A program made the position numbers and the translations under genes. The notes under the pieces were generated by a model. It did no database searches. It saw only the letters and a program-made list of their open reading frames with translations, and was not told the DNA's origin. Of a DNA stretch of 64,000 nucleotides, positions 55,731-64,000 are shown in pieces; position 1 is the first letter of the stretch, and each line of letters starts with the position of its first letter. This stretch comes from an uncultured Ramlibacter sp. (GTDB lineage: Bacteria; Pseudomonadota; Gammaproteobacteria; Burkholderiales; Burkholderiaceae_C), in contig NZ_CAKZHQ010000004.1 in the NCBI RefSeq assembly GCF_936925435.1, positions 248,001 through 312,000 of the forward strand, in the 5' to 3' direction.

Positions 55731-57296
55731 TTGGACTCCTCCCATCTCCCCTCCCCCGCCGCCCTCTGGCGCCGCCTGGTCCTGTGCCTGGCTGCGCCCC
55801 TGCTGCTGGCCGCCTGCAGCAGCCTGCCCGCACGCATGGCACCTGCACCCGGTGAGCCCCAGGCCCTGATACCGGCCAGTGCCCTGGGCCGCATTGCCGC
55901 AGTGTCGCTGCCGGCCGACCAGCCTTCGGGCTTTCGCCTGCTGCCCGACGGCGGCCAGGCCTTCGACACGCGCATGCAACTGATAGACCGGGCCGAACGC
56001 AGCCTGGACGCCCAGTACTACTACATCGGCCACGACGACTCGGGCCTGGCCTTTCTGCGCGCCCTGACGCAGGCCGCCGCCCGCGGCGTGCGGGTGCGCC
56101 TGCTGGTGGACGACCTGGCGACCGACGCCATCGAGCCCATGCTGCGCCACATGGAGGCCCAGGCCGGGATGGAGGTGCGCGTCTTCAACCCCTTCTGTTG
56201 CGGCCGCACCAGCGTGGTCGGCCGCTTTGGCAGCGGCGCGGCCGACCTGCGGCGCCTGAACCACCGCATGCACAACAAGCTGCTGCTGGCCGACGGCGCC
56301 CTGGCCGTCGCCGGCGGGCGCAACATGGGCGACGAGTATTTCGCCCGCAACATGCACAGCGAGTTCGTCGACATGGACGCGCTGATGGCCGGCGCCATCG
56401 TGCCGCAGTTGGCGTCGGTGTTCGCCCGCTACTGGGACAGCCCGCCGGCGTGGCCACTGGGCCAGCTGCCTTGGGATGGCAAGATCGGCGACAGCGGCGA
56501 GCCGGCCGCGCCCGAGCCGCCAAGCGCCCTCGACGCTCTGGGGCAGACCGCGCCGGGCCTGGAGTTCGCAGCCGGCAGGCTCACGCTGACCGGCGGCTCG
56601 GCCTATGCCTTTGCCGACCCGCCCGGCAAGGTGCTGAACAAGGACCTGGACCACCTGCACGCCAACAGCGTCACCACCCAGGTGCGTGGCGCCATGTGGA
56701 CGGCGCGCCAGGAAGTGGTGGTGTCCTCGCCCTACCTGATCCCGCGCGAAATGGGCATGGAGCTGATCCGCGGCCTGGCGCAGCAGGGCGTGAAGATGAG
56801 CATCCTGACCAATTCGATGGCGGCCAACGATTCCATCTTCGTGCACACAGGCTATGCGCGCTACCGGCCCGAGATGCTGCGCCACGGCGTCGACCTGTAC
56901 GAGCTCAGCCCGGCGCGCAGCGGCCGCCCGACGCGCTCACCCATGGGCATGGTGCCCAGCATGTCGATCGGCAGGCTGCACGCCAAGAACCTGGTGATCG
57001 ACCGCCAGACCACCTTCATCGGCTCAATGAACCTGGACCCGCGCTCGGCCGACAAGAACACCGAGCTGGGCGTGCTGGTGGACAGCCCCGCCCTGGCGGC
57101 GCAGATGCTCAAGGTGCTGGACATGAACAAGCGCACCGGCGCCTACAAGCTGCGGCTGGATGCGCAGGGCAGCATCGAATGGCTGGCCACGGTCGACGGC
57201 AAGGAGACCGTGTTCACCAGCGAGCCCGAGACCACGCCGCTGATGTGGCTGCAGAACATCTTCCTGTCGCCGCTGGTCCCCGAGAGCCTGCTATGA
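55731..57296 (+). CDS. Phospholipase D family lipoprotein (cardiolipin synthase-like)
   Basis: A 521-residue protein with a lipoprotein signal (WRRLVLCLAAPLLLAACSS) and two HKD motifs: HNKLLLAD (near residue 180) and HAKNLVID (near 416). Cardiolipin synthase C-type proteins join or exchange phosphatidyl groups; a periplasmic lipid-anchored member could also act as phospholipase. The start is TTG 55731 with AAAGGA upstream; no ATG or GTG gives the signal peptide a correct beginning. It converges with the DedA gene, overlapping it by 6 bases. Confidence 0.82.
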   Translation: MDSSHLPSPAALWRRLVLCLAAPLLLAACSSLPARMAPAPGEPQALIPASALGRIAAVSLPADQPSGFRLLPDGGQAFDTRMQLIDRAERSLDAQYYYIGHDDSGLAFLRALTQAAARGVRVRLLVDDLATDAIEPMLRHMEAQAGMEVRVFNPFCCGRTSVVGRFGSGAADLRRLNHRMHNKLLLADGALAVAGGRNMGDEYFARNMHSEFVDMDALMAGAIVPQLASVFARYWDSPPAWPLGQLPWDGKIGDSGEPAAPEPPSALDALGQTAPGLEFAAGRLTLTGGSAYAFADPPGKVLNKDLDHLHANSVTTQVRGAMWTARQEVVVSSPYLIPREMGMELIRGLAQQGVKMSILTNSMAANDSIFVHTGYARYRPEMLRHGVDLYELSPARSGRPTRSPMGMVPSMSIGRLHAKNLVIDRQTTFIGSMNLDPRSADKNTELGVLVDSPALAAQMLKVLDMNKRTGAYKLRLDAQGSIEWLATVDGKETVFTSEPETTPLMWLQNIFLSPLVPESLL

Positions 57297-57938
57297 GGCT
57301 TGCGGCCGGCGCCGCGCCTTCCAGGCGCCGAACAACACGACCAGGCCGGGCAGCAGGATCATGGCCCAGATGATCTTGTCCAGGTTGGCCTTGACCCAGG
57401 GGAAGCTGCCCAGGAAGTAGCCCGCCGTGCAGATGCCCAGCACCCAGATGAGCGCGCCGCCGACGTTCCAGGCGCTGAACTTGGCGCGCGACATGGCGGC
57501 CACGCCGGCCACGAAGGGCGCGAAGGTGCGGATGAAGGGCATGAAGCGCGCCAGCACGATGGTGATGCCGCCGTACTTCTCGTAGAAGGCATGGGCCTGG
57601 TCGAAGGCCTTCTTGTTGAAAAAGCGCGACTGCTCCCACTGGAAGACCTTGGGGCCGAAGTAGCGGCCGATGGCGTAGTTGCACTGATCGCCCAGGATGG
57701 CGGCGGCGATCAGCACCACGCAGGCGATGGGAAAGCTCAGCAACCCGACGCCGCACAGCGCGCCCACCACGAACAGCAGCGAGTCGCCCGGCAAAAAGGG
57801 CATGACCACCACCCCGGTCTCGACAAAGACGATCAGGAACAGCAGGGCATAGACCCATGCGCCGTAAGTGGTGACGAAGTTTTCCAGGTGCTGGTCGACA
57901 TGCAGGATGAAGTCCAGAAGAAAGGCAATGAGGTCCAT
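57291..57938 (-). CDS. DedA family membrane protein
   Basis: A 215-residue SNARE-associated/VTT domain protein. Typical segments: ETGVVVMPFLPGDSLLFVVGAL, the GDQCNYAIGRYFG loop, FYEKYGGITIVLARFMPFIRTFAPFVAGVAAM (conserved Arg residues) and WVLGICTAGYFLG. DedA proteins act as lipid carrier flippases (undecaprenyl phosphate or phospholipids) in the inner membrane. ATG 57938 is divergent from mutL; the 3' end overlaps the PLD lipoprotein gene. Confidence 0.92.
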   Translation of the reverse strand: MDLIAFLLDFILHVDQHLENFVTTYGAWVYALLFLIVFVETGVVVMPFLPGDSLLFVVGALCGVGLLSFPIACVVLIAAAILGDQCNYAIGRYFGPKVFQWEQSRFFNKKAFDQAHAFYEKYGGITIVLARFMPFIRTFAPFVAGVAAMSRAKFSAWNVGGALIWVLGICTAGYFLGSFPWVKANLDKIIWAMILLPGLVVLFGAWKARRRPQAS

Positions 57939-57961
57939 GGGCGGCGATTATCCCTGCCACC

Positions 57962-57967
57962 TAGAAT
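57962..57967 (+). promoter_or_regulatory. Possible -10 element (TAGAAT) immediately before mutL
   Basis: TAGAAT ends 6 bases before the GTG start. If used, transcription would begin at or next to the start codon and the mRNA would be leaderless. The -35 region is poor. Confidence 0.3.
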
Positions 57968-57973
57968 CCCCCT

Positions 57974-59788
57974 GTGAACGCCGTCCTCTCGCCCTCCCCG
58001 CGCCGCCCCATCCGTGACCTGCCCGACGAACTGGTCAGCCAGATCGCCGCAGGCGAGGTGGTCGAGCGGCCCGCTTCGGTGGTGCGCGAGCTGGTCGACA
58101 ACGCGCTGGACGCAGGGGCCAGCCAGGTGACGGTGCGCCTGCTGGCCGGCGGCGTGCGCCTGATCTCGGTGGAAGACGACGGCAGCGGCATCCCGCGCGA
58201 GGAACTGCCCGTCGCCCTGCGCCGCCACGCCACCAGCAAGATCGCCTCGCTGGCCGACCTGGAGGCCGTGGGCACCATGGGCTTTCGCGGCGAGGCGCTC
58301 GCCGCCATCGCCTCGGTCTCGGAGATGAGCCTGCTATCGCGCACCGAGGGCCAGCCCAACGCCGTCCTGCTGGACGCGCGCAGCGGCGAGCTGCGGCCGG
58401 CGGCCCGCGCCACTGGCACCACGGTGGAGGTCAAGGAGCTGTTTTTCAGCACGCCGGCGCGCCGCAAGTTCCTCAAGACCGACGCCACCGAGCTGGCCCA
58501 TTGCATCGAGGCGGTGCGCCGCCATGCGCTGGCCCGGCCCGACGTGGGCTTTGCCATCTGGCACGAGGGCCGGCTGGTCGAGCAGTGGCGCAGCAGCACG
58601 CGCGAGCAGCGGCTGGCCGACGTGCTGGGCCAGGACTTTCTCGACCAGGGCTTGGCGGTGGACTATCGCGCCGGCGCCATCCACATCACGGGCCGCGCCG
58701 GCATCCCCGATGCCGCCCGTTCGCGCGCCGACCAGCAGTACTGCTACGTCAACGGCCGCTATGTGCGCGACAAGGTGCTCACCCATGCCGCGCGCAGCGC
58801 CTACGAGGACGTGCTGCACGGGCACCGCCAGCCGGTCTATGCCCTGTATGTGGAGATCGCGCCGGAGCGGGTCGACGTCAACGTCCACCCCACCAAGATC
58901 GAGGTCCGCTTTCGCGACAGCCGCGAAGTCCACCAGGCCGTGCGCCGCGCGGTCGACCAGGCGCTGGCCGCGCCGCGCGCAGGCCAGGCTGCCGTGCCGC
59001 TGATGCCCGGCCTGGCTTCGGTTTCAGAAGAAAATCAGCCCGTATCCCGCATGCAGTGGGCGCAACCCGCTATGAATTTCGGAGCGCCAGCAGGCCAGGC
59101 GGTGTCGGACCTGGGGGCGCTGTGGCAGCCCTCCCCGCTGTCCACCCCGCCTGCACAAGCCATCGCTGGGCCCGCGCCCACGGCAAGCGAGTTGCCACCC
59201 GGCGAGTGGCCGCTGGGCCGCGCCATCGCGCAATTGCAGGGCATCTACATCCTGGCCGAGAACACCCAGGGCCTGGTCATCGTCGACATGCATGCAGCGC
59301 ACGAGCGCATCGTCTATGAGCGTTTGAAGCTGCAGATGGACCAACACCAGATCCACAGCCAGCCCCTGCTGATCCCGGCGACCTTTGCCGCCACGCCGCA
59401 GGAAGTGGCGGCCGCCGAGGCCCACGCCGCCACGCTGCAGGCCCTGGGCCTGGAGGTCACGCCCTTCTCGGCCAAGACCCTGGCGGTGCGCGCCGTGCCC
59501 ACCAGCCTGGCCGAGGGCGACGCGGTGGAGCTCGCCCGCAGCGTGCTGGCCGAACTGGCCCAGCACGACGCCAGCACGGTGATCCAGCGCGCGCAGAACG
59601 AGCTGCTGGGCACCATGGCCTGCCACGGTGCGGTGCGCGCCAACCGCCGTCTCACGCTGGAAGAGATGAACGCCCTGCTGCGCCAGATGGAAGCGACCGA
59701 GCGGTCCGACCAGTGCAACCACGGCCGGCCCACCTGGCGCCAGCTCACGGTGCGCGAGCTCGACGCCCTCTTCCTGCGCGGACGCTGA
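57974..59788 (+). CDS. mutL: DNA mismatch repair protein MutL
   Basis: A 604-residue GHKL ATPase that links MutS to strand incision. N-terminal motifs: IAAGEVVERPASVVRELVDNALDAGA, DDGSGI and TMGFRGEALAAIASVS. The C-terminal dimerisation domain contains DMHAAHERIVYE (near residue 438), the D-x-H-A-x2-E-x4-E metal motif of endonuclease-active MutLs, together with CHGAVRANRRL and CNHGRPTWRQL. The start is GTG 57974. The variable linker (about 345-405) includes a diverged copy of the 17-base repeat. Confidence 0.96.
   Translation: MNAVLSPSPRRPIRDLPDELVSQIAAGEVVERPASVVRELVDNALDAGASQVTVRLLAGGVRLISVEDDGSGIPREELPVALRRHATSKIASLADLEAVGTMGFRGEALAAIASVSEMSLLSRTEGQPNAVLLDARSGELRPAARATGTTVEVKELFFSTPARRKFLKTDATELAHCIEAVRRHALARPDVGFAIWHEGRLVEQWRSSTREQRLADVLGQDFLDQGLAVDYRAGAIHITGRAGIPDAARSRADQQYCYVNGRYVRDKVLTHAARSAYEDVLHGHRQPVYALYVEIAPERVDVNVHPTKIEVRFRDSREVHQAVRRAVDQALAAPRAGQAAVPLMPGLASVSEENQPVSRMQWAQPAMNFGAPAGQAVSDLGALWQPSPLSTPPAQAIAGPAPTASELPPGEWPLGRAIAQLQGIYILAENTQGLVIVDMHAAHERIVYERLKLQMDQHQIHSQPLLIPATFAATPQEVAAAEAHAATLQALGLEVTPFSAKTLAVRAVPTSLAEGDAVELARSVLAELAQHDASTVIQRAQNELLGTMACHGAVRANRRLTLEEMNALLRQMEATERSDQCNHGRPTWRQLTVRELDALFLRGR
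59069..59085 (+). repeat. 17-base repeat copy 7 (GCTATGAATTTCGGAGC)
   Basis: A diverged copy in the MutL linker, translated AMNFGA. The upstream bases AAAATCAGCCCGTA also recall flanks of this element that I know from other Comamonadaceae. Confidence 0.4.
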
Positions 59789-59789
59789 C

Positions 59790-60950
59790 TTACCTGCGGC
59801 GCGCCGCCACCGCGGTGTCGGTGAAGTCGGTGAACACGCCGTCCACGCCCAGCGCGTAAAACAGCTTGTACTCGGCCTGCGGGTCGCCCTTGAAGTCCGA
59901 TGCGAGGCGCAATGCCTCGTTGCGGAAGGTGAAGGGGTGGACGAACAGGCCGGCGGCATGGGCGTTCCTGACCACATCGGTGGCCGGCATCAGCACGCGG
60001 TCGCGCTCGTCGATCTTGCCGTCGCCGTTGAGGTCGTCGGCCTTGCCATCGTTGTTGGCATCGACCTGCTTCGTCGGGATGAGATACGGCTTCCAGGGAC
60101 CGATGCCGTCGGCATAGGTCTTGATCTCGCGCAGGCCGGCGGCCGTCACCAGGTCGGGGAAGGTGCGCGGGTCCTTGGCCACGGCGAAGTCGTAAGGCTT
60201 GTCGTAGGGCGCGGCCAGGGTGATGGCACCCTTGGCGTCGACGCCGTCGGCGTCGATCAGCTGCACCAGGCGCAGCTGGGTCTTGCTGCGCAGGTACTTG
60301 AGGTTGGCCACCTCGAAGGACTGCAGGATGACGGGCGAGTCCTTGGCGGTGTAGCCATAGCTGGCCAGGATGGCCAGCAGCCGGTCTTCCAGCGCCAGAT
60401 TCAGGCCCACGTGGTAGGTGGGGTGCTTGGTCTCGGGGTAGACGCCCACGCTGCGGCCCAGGCGTGTGCCTTCCGACTTGGCCAGGTCCAGCACCTCGCG
60501 CAGCGTCGGGATGGCGTACTTGCCGTTGTGCGACTGGTCGCGGTCGGCCAGCGGCTGGATGGCGCGCAGGGTGCGGATCTCGGCCAGCGTGAAGTCGCTG
60601 GCGAACCAGCCGGTCTCGTCCACACCGTCCACCTTCTTGGTGGTCTTGCGGCCGGCGAACTCGGGCCGGCTGGCAACGTCGGTGGTGCCTGTGATGTTGG
60701 GCTCATGGCGGGCAATCAGCTCGCCGTCCTTGGTCGCCACCAGATCGGGCTCGATGAAGTCGGCGCCCATCTCGATGGCCTTCTTGTAGCCTTCCAGCGT
60801 GTGGTCGGGCAGGTAGCCGGCCGTGCCGCGGTGGCCCACGACCAGGGGCGCAGCGCCGTTCAAGGTGGGATAGTTCGGGCCGTCGTCGCCGCCGCAGGCG
60901 GACAGGGTGGCCAGCAGGCACAGCAGCAGCGCGTTGGGGTGTCTTGTCAT
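59790..60950 (-). CDS. Lipoprotein glycerophosphodiester phosphodiesterase with EF-hand-like loops
   Basis: A 386-residue GlpQ-like enzyme, hydrolysing glycerophosphodiesters to glycerol 3-phosphate and an alcohol. A lipoprotein signal ends LLATLSAC (Cys19). The catalytic region shows [19 protein letters not shown], the metal pair in [13 protein letters not shown] and the second His in IARHEPNIT. Near residues 298-318 two adjoining 12-residue calcium loops ([12 protein letters not shown] and [12 protein letters not shown]) are inserted. A GAGGAG site precedes ATG 60950. GlpQ enzymes are calcium-dependent, so the loops may matter. Confidence 0.88.
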   Translation of the reverse strand: MTRHPNALLLCLLATLSACGGDDGPNYPTLNGAAPLVVGHRGTAGYLPDHTLEGYKKAIEMGADFIEPDLVATKDGELIARHEPNITGTTDVASRPEFAGRKTTKKVDGVDETGWFASDFTLAEIRTLRAIQPLADRDQSHNGKYAIPTLREVLDLAKSEGTRLGRSVGVYPETKHPTYHVGLNLALEDRLLAILASYGYTAKDSPVILQSFEVANLKYLRSKTQLRLVQLIDADGVDAKGAITLAAPYDKPYDFAVAKDPRTFPDLVTAAGLREIKTYADGIGPWKPYLIPTKQVDANNDGKADDLNGDGKIDERDRVLMPATDVVRNAHAAGLFVHPFTFRNEALRLASDFKGDPQAEYKLFYALGVDGVFTDFTDTAVAARRR

Positions 60951-61020
60951 GAAGCTTCTCCTCGGGTCAAAAGCCGCGACTGTGGCGGCCGAGGATGACG
61001 GCTTCATGAAAACGCAAGCG

Positions 61021-61542
61021 TTACAACAATTCCTTGCGCATCAGCACGGCGCCGGCGCCGTAGCTGGCCAGCTTGGCCTGCAGCGGCTGGCCCTGGGCGG
61101 CCAGGGCCCGGAAACCCAGGGCCTGCCAGTAGCGCGCCGAGTCCTGGATCGCCACCAGCGCGGCCTGCGGCAGCCGCCACAGCGCCGCCTGGGCCAGGGC
61201 AGCGTCCACCAGGGCGCGGCCGGCGCCGCTGCCGCGCGCCGGGGCCGCCAGGGCCAGGTCGTGCAGGTAGAGGGTGTCGGGCTGCGCCGGCAGCAGGCAG
61301 TCGGGGCTGTCCAAGGCCGGCAGCTCGGGCCAGCGCAGGGGCAGGGCCACCAGGTAGCCCACCATCGCAGCACCGCGGCGGGCGACGAAGCAAGATTGCG
61401 GCGCCGCCAGCAGCTTGGCGCGCAAAGACTGGGCCGACTCCGGCACGATGGCCGTGTAGCACTGGGCCTGGACCGCCAGCACGCAGGCCATGTCGGCCTC
61501 CTGCATGGGTTCGATGCGCACTTGCGGGGCAGAAGAAGGCAT
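61021..61542 (-). CDS. GNAT family N-acetyltransferase
   Basis: A 173-residue acetyltransferase. The opening ([22 protein letters not shown]), the strand 4 region ([26 protein letters not shown], with a CoA-pyrophosphate loop of the R/Q-x2-G-x-G/A form) and [12 protein letters not shown] are typical. The substrate is unknown. It lies downstream of, but is not evidently coupled to, any neighbour; it is divergent from the lipoprotein hydrolase. Confidence 0.8.
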   Translation of the reverse strand: MPSSAPQVRIEPMQEADMACVLAVQAQCYTAIVPESAQSLRAKLLAAPQSCFVARRGAAMVGYLVALPLRWPELPALDSPDCLLPAQPDTLYLHDLALAAPARGSGAGRALVDAALAQAALWRLPQAALVAIQDSARYWQALGFRALAAQGQPLQAKLASYGAGAVLMRKELL

Positions 61543-61663
61543 GGCTTTGGGGGGAGGACGCGGCCGATTCTGGCATGCATGCTGGCACTGACGCCTGTGT
61601 CACACTGCTGTAAAGCTGGTCAGCTTGGCGAACCTTTCCAGTCCTGCCTTGTCCATCTCTTCC

Positions 61664-62509
61664 ATGAAACGCTGGTTCCTCCTTGCCGCCGCCGCGGCCT
61701 GTACCTGCCTGGCCTTGCTGGGCTGCGCCACCCTGGACGAAAGACAGCGCGCCTGGATCTTCCAGCCCAGCGACCGCGCCTGGGGCGGCAGCGCCAGCCA
61801 GGCCGAGGGCATGGACGATGTCTGGATCGGGTTCGACTCCAAGGTCACGGGCGAGCAAGCCAAACTGCATGGGCTGTGGCTGGCTGCCGACCAGCCGGCC
61901 GCGGCCCAGCCGGTGCTGCTGTACCTGCACGGCGCGCGCTGGAACGTGGCGGGCTCGGCCGGGCGCGTGCGCCGGATGCAGGAGCTTGGCTTTTCGGTGC
62001 TGGCCATCGACTACCGGGGTTTTGGCAAGAGCACGGCCGGCCTGCCCTCGGAAGACATGGCCTACGAGGACGCCCGCGCCGCCTGGGACTGGCTGGCCGC
62101 GAAGTACCCCAGCCAGCCACGCTACATCTTCGGTCACTCGCTGGGCGGCGCCATCGCCATCGACCTGGCCTCCAAGGTGAACGACGAGGAAGGCACCATC
62201 GTCGAGGGCACCTTCACCTCCATCCCGGATGTGGCCAGTTCCATGAAGTGGGGCTGGCTGCCAGTGGGGCCGCTGATCACCCAGCGCTTCGACTCCATCC
62301 AGAAGGTGGCCCACATCGGCTCGCCCCTGCTGGTGGTGCACGGCGCCAACGACAACCTGATCGACAGCACGCTGGGCCGCAAGCTGTTCGACGCCTACCA
62401 GGGCAAGAAGCAGTTCCTGCTGGTCGAGGGCGGCTCGCACCACAGCACCATGGTGGTGGGCCAGGCCAGGTACCGCGAGGCCGTGACCCAGCTGTTCAGC
62501 CTGCGCTGA
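61664..62509 (+). CDS. Lipoprotein alpha/beta hydrolase (BEM46/FrsA-like)
   Basis: A 281-residue protein. A lipoprotein signal ends CLALLGC (Cys18). The hydrolase core has the oxyanion region LYLHGARWNVAG, the strand VLAIDYRGFGKS, nucleophile Ser near residue 158 in FGHSLGGAIA, Asp in VHGANDNLIDS and His in EGGSHHSTM, so the triad is complete. The substrate is unknown; such BEM46-like proteins are membrane-associated hydrolases. ATG 61664 is chosen for the signal. It converges with the next gene, overlapping it by 14 bases. Confidence 0.8.
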   Translation: MKRWFLLAAAAACTCLALLGCATLDERQRAWIFQPSDRAWGGSASQAEGMDDVWIGFDSKVTGEQAKLHGLWLAADQPAAAQPVLLYLHGARWNVAGSAGRVRRMQELGFSVLAIDYRGFGKSTAGLPSEDMAYEDARAAWDWLAAKYPSQPRYIFGHSLGGAIAIDLASKVNDEEGTIVEGTFTSIPDVASSMKWGWLPVGPLITQRFDSIQKVAHIGSPLLVVHGANDNLIDSTLGRKLFDAYQGKKQFLLVEGGSHHSTMVVGQARYREAVTQLFSLR

Positions 62510-62879
62510 TCTTGCCCTTGCGGCGGCGCCGGTCCAGGTACCAGGCCAGGAAAGGCAGCAGCAGCAGGGAACCGGGCAGGGCCCAGATCGCCAGGTAGGG
62601 GCTGACCGAGGAGGCCGAGTGCAGCATCAGGCGCAGCTGGTCCTTGTCTTCCGGCGTCCATTTGCCGCCGTTGCGCTGCTTCATCAGCAAGGGCCAGGCG
62701 CCGCGCATGCGCAGCAGCTCGTCGCCCAGACGCTGCTTCTCGCGCTTGTTGCCCGCCAGGAAGGAGCAGAACCACACCGGCGCGCGCTTCATCTTCGCCT
62801 GGAAATGCGTGGTCGAGTTGCCGTCGAAAGCGGCCGGGGCCTGGGCTGTTGGCGGCGCTTTTTGCGGGACGGCGGGCAT
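62496..62879 (-). CDS. Small membrane protein of unknown function
   Basis: A 127-residue protein. A basic, soluble N-terminal half (FQAKMKRAPVWFCSFLAGNKREKQRLGDELLRMRGAWP) precedes a segment WTPEDKDQLRLMLHSASSVSPYLAIWALPGSLLLLPFLAWYLDRRRRKG with one hydrophobic span and a positive C-terminus. The last part loosely resembles LETM1-type segments, which is not enough for a functional call. ATG 62879 gives the most plausible N-terminus. Its 3' end overlaps the convergent hydrolase gene. Confidence 0.6.
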   Translation of the reverse strand: MPAVPQKAPPTAQAPAAFDGNSTTHFQAKMKRAPVWFCSFLAGNKREKQRLGDELLRMRGAWPLLMKQRNGGKWTPEDKDQLRLMLHSASSVSPYLAIWALPGSLLLLPFLAWYLDRRRRKGKISAG

Positions 62880-62995
62880 GTGTGGATTATTGCGTCGCAC
62901 CGGCTCGCGCGGCAATGGAACTTGGTCACACGAAACGCACGAAACGCGCGCCGCTGAAAAAAACAGGTGCTGGCCGTCTGCTACCCTCAAAGCCG

Positions 62996-64000
62996 ATGTC
63001 CTCCCTGCCACCAGCTGTTTCCTGCGCCACCGCCACCCGGCCCGTCATGGCTCCAGGCCTTGTCGTGCTGGTGCTGGCCCTGCTGCTGGGCATCCAGCCC
63101 GTCACCACCGATCTGTACCTGCCGGCCCTGCCCAGCCTGACCGCGGGCTTTGGCGCGCCCGTGGCCCAGGCCCAGCTGACCCTGACCTGCCTGCTGCTGG
63201 CCTTCGGCTGCTCACAGCTGGTCTGGGGTCCGCTGTCCGACCGCTTCGGCCGGCGTCCCATCCTGCTGTGCGGCCTGGGCGCCTACACCCTGGCCTCGGC
63301 CGGCTGCGTGCTGGCGCCCTCGATGGCCCAGCTGATCGTCTGGCGCACGCTGCAGGGCGCCGCCATGGGCGCGGCGGTGATGGGTGCGCGCGCCATCGTG
63401 CGCGACCTGTACACGCCGGAGCTGGGCGCTCGCATGATGTCCAAGGGACTGACGGGCCTGGGGGTGATCGCCTGCCTGAGCGCGCCGCTGGGCGGCCTGC
63501 TGGCCGACCAGCTCGGCTGGCGCTACGCCCTGTCGGCTCTGGCCTGCTTTGGCGCGGCCACGCTGGTCCTGGTGGCGCTGCGTTTCGAGGAGACGGCGCC
63601 GGCCACCAAACCCAACGCGCTGCGGCCGGCCGTGCTGGCCGCCACCTGGTGGGCCATTCTGCGCAACCCCACGTTCCTGACCTGGTCGGCCCTGTCCACG
63701 GCTTCCTATGCAGGCCTGTTCACCTTCCTGGCCTCCTCGTCCTTCGTCTTCATCCAGGTGCTGGGCCTGACACGCACGCAGTACGGCCTGGTCATGTTCT
63801 CCATGGCCTTCATCTACATCCTGGGAACCTTTGCTTGCCGGCGGCTGCTGCCGCGCTTCGGCGTGCGCCGCACGGTGGCCATTGCCGGCGCGGTGTCGTT
63901 GACGGCAGGCACGCTGCTGGGCGGCCTGGCGCTGGCCGGCGTGCACAGCACCTGGGCCATCCTCCTGCCCTTTTGCCTGTTCATGCTGGCCCATGGCGTG
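62996..64000 (+). CDS. Bcr/CflA family drug efflux transporter (3' end beyond the window)
   Basis: The first 335 residues of an MFS transporter. The opening (MAPGLVVLVLALLLGIQPVTTDLYLPALPSL) is the Bcr/CflA signature with Asp in span 1, and the loop 2-3 motif is GPLSDRFGRRPILL. RAIVRDLYTPELGARMMS is also typical of the group. Members extrude bicyclomycin, chloramphenicol or other compounds by proton antiport. It is open at the right edge, with about nine of twelve spans visible. Two tandem ACGAAACGC units lie just upstream (62933-62949). Confidence 0.88.
   Translation, partial: MSSLPPAVSCATATRPVMAPGLVVLVLALLLGIQPVTTDLYLPALPSLTAGFGAPVAQAQLTLTCLLLAFGCSQLVWGPLSDRFGRRPILLCGLGAYTLASAGCVLAPSMAQLIVWRTLQGAAMGAAVMGARAIVRDLYTPELGARMMSKGLTGLGVIACLSAPLGGLLADQLGWRYALSALACFGAATLVLVALRFEETAPATKPNALRPAVLAATWWAILRNPTFLTWSALSTASYAGLFTFLASSSFVFIQVLGLTRTQYGLVMFSMAFIYILGTFACRRLLPRFGVRRTVAIAGAVSLTAGTLLGGLALAGVHSTWAILLPFCLFMLAHGV

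Noticed and set aside
62933..62949. Tandem ACGAAACGC units before the Bcr/CflA gene
   Set aside because: Two short units without symmetry are too little to call an operator.

Overview
The window is GC-rich chromosomal DNA from a betaproteobacterium, most likely family Comamonadaceae (order Burkholderiales). This rests on the pyrG-kdsA-DUF1330-eno-ftsB block, the dapA-bamC-metallo-hydrolase block, two orphan Bug-type solute receptors, glycine-zipper lipoproteins, and short interspersed repeats that I associate with this family. Genus cannot be decided from the sequence. I saw no rRNA, tRNA, CRISPR array, insertion sequence or prophage, and no gene-free stretch longer than 300 bases.

Layout. 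1-9.7 kb: 5' part of parE, an MFS transporter with a 43-residue coupled ORF, an SDR oxidoreductase, a methyltransferase, dapA, bamC, a WalJ-like metallo-hydrolase, a strong bidirectional terminator, an Ala/Pro lipoprotein, the roxA-like ribosomal oxygenase pair, and a SlyD-like isomerase. 9.7-18.9 kb: dut-coaBC, then pyrG-kdsA-DUF1330-eno-ftsB followed by a poorly characterised trio (P-loop protein, coiled-coil protein, single-domain receiver), then hslO and a gamma-carbonic anhydrase on the minus strand. 19-23.2 kb: an EAL-like/HDOD protein coupled to a DUF455 ferritin-like protein, a small insertion flanked by a duplicated gene end, a MAPEG protein and a secreted coiled-coil protein. 23.2-30.9 kb: MaoC, Bug receptor, xerD and a very large hybrid sensor kinase on one strand, a second Bug receptor, then an AEC permease. 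30.9-38.8 kb: GNAT, queG/tsaE/amiC, a two-subunit Rieske oxygenase without visible electron-transfer partners, and an esterase lipoprotein.

38.3-49.5 kb holds the most interesting unit. A minus-strand operon (FAD oxidase, M81/MlrC-like metallopeptidase, DppABCDF-type peptide ABC transporter, D-aminoacylase, RidA) lies divergent from an XRE-cupin regulator, with two copies of a near-perfect palindrome in the shared promoter. The simplest reading is import and breakdown of peptides or N-acyl amino acids containing D-residues: hydrolysis, deacylation, oxidation to imino acid, and imine detoxification.

49.5-55.6 kb: transglutaminase and TlpA-like proteins, a chloroperoxidase-type hydrolase, then a cluster of three LuxR-type regulators and one stand-alone receiver. 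All four have degenerate receiver active sites and no kinase next to them; an Lrp/AsnC regulator sits in the middle. 55.7-64 kb: a PLD-family lipoprotein (cardiolipin-synthase-like), a DedA protein, mutL, a lipoprotein glycerophosphodiesterase with EF-hand-like loops, a GNAT, a lipoprotein hydrolase, a small membrane protein, and the 5' part of a Bcr/CflA efflux gene that runs off the edge.
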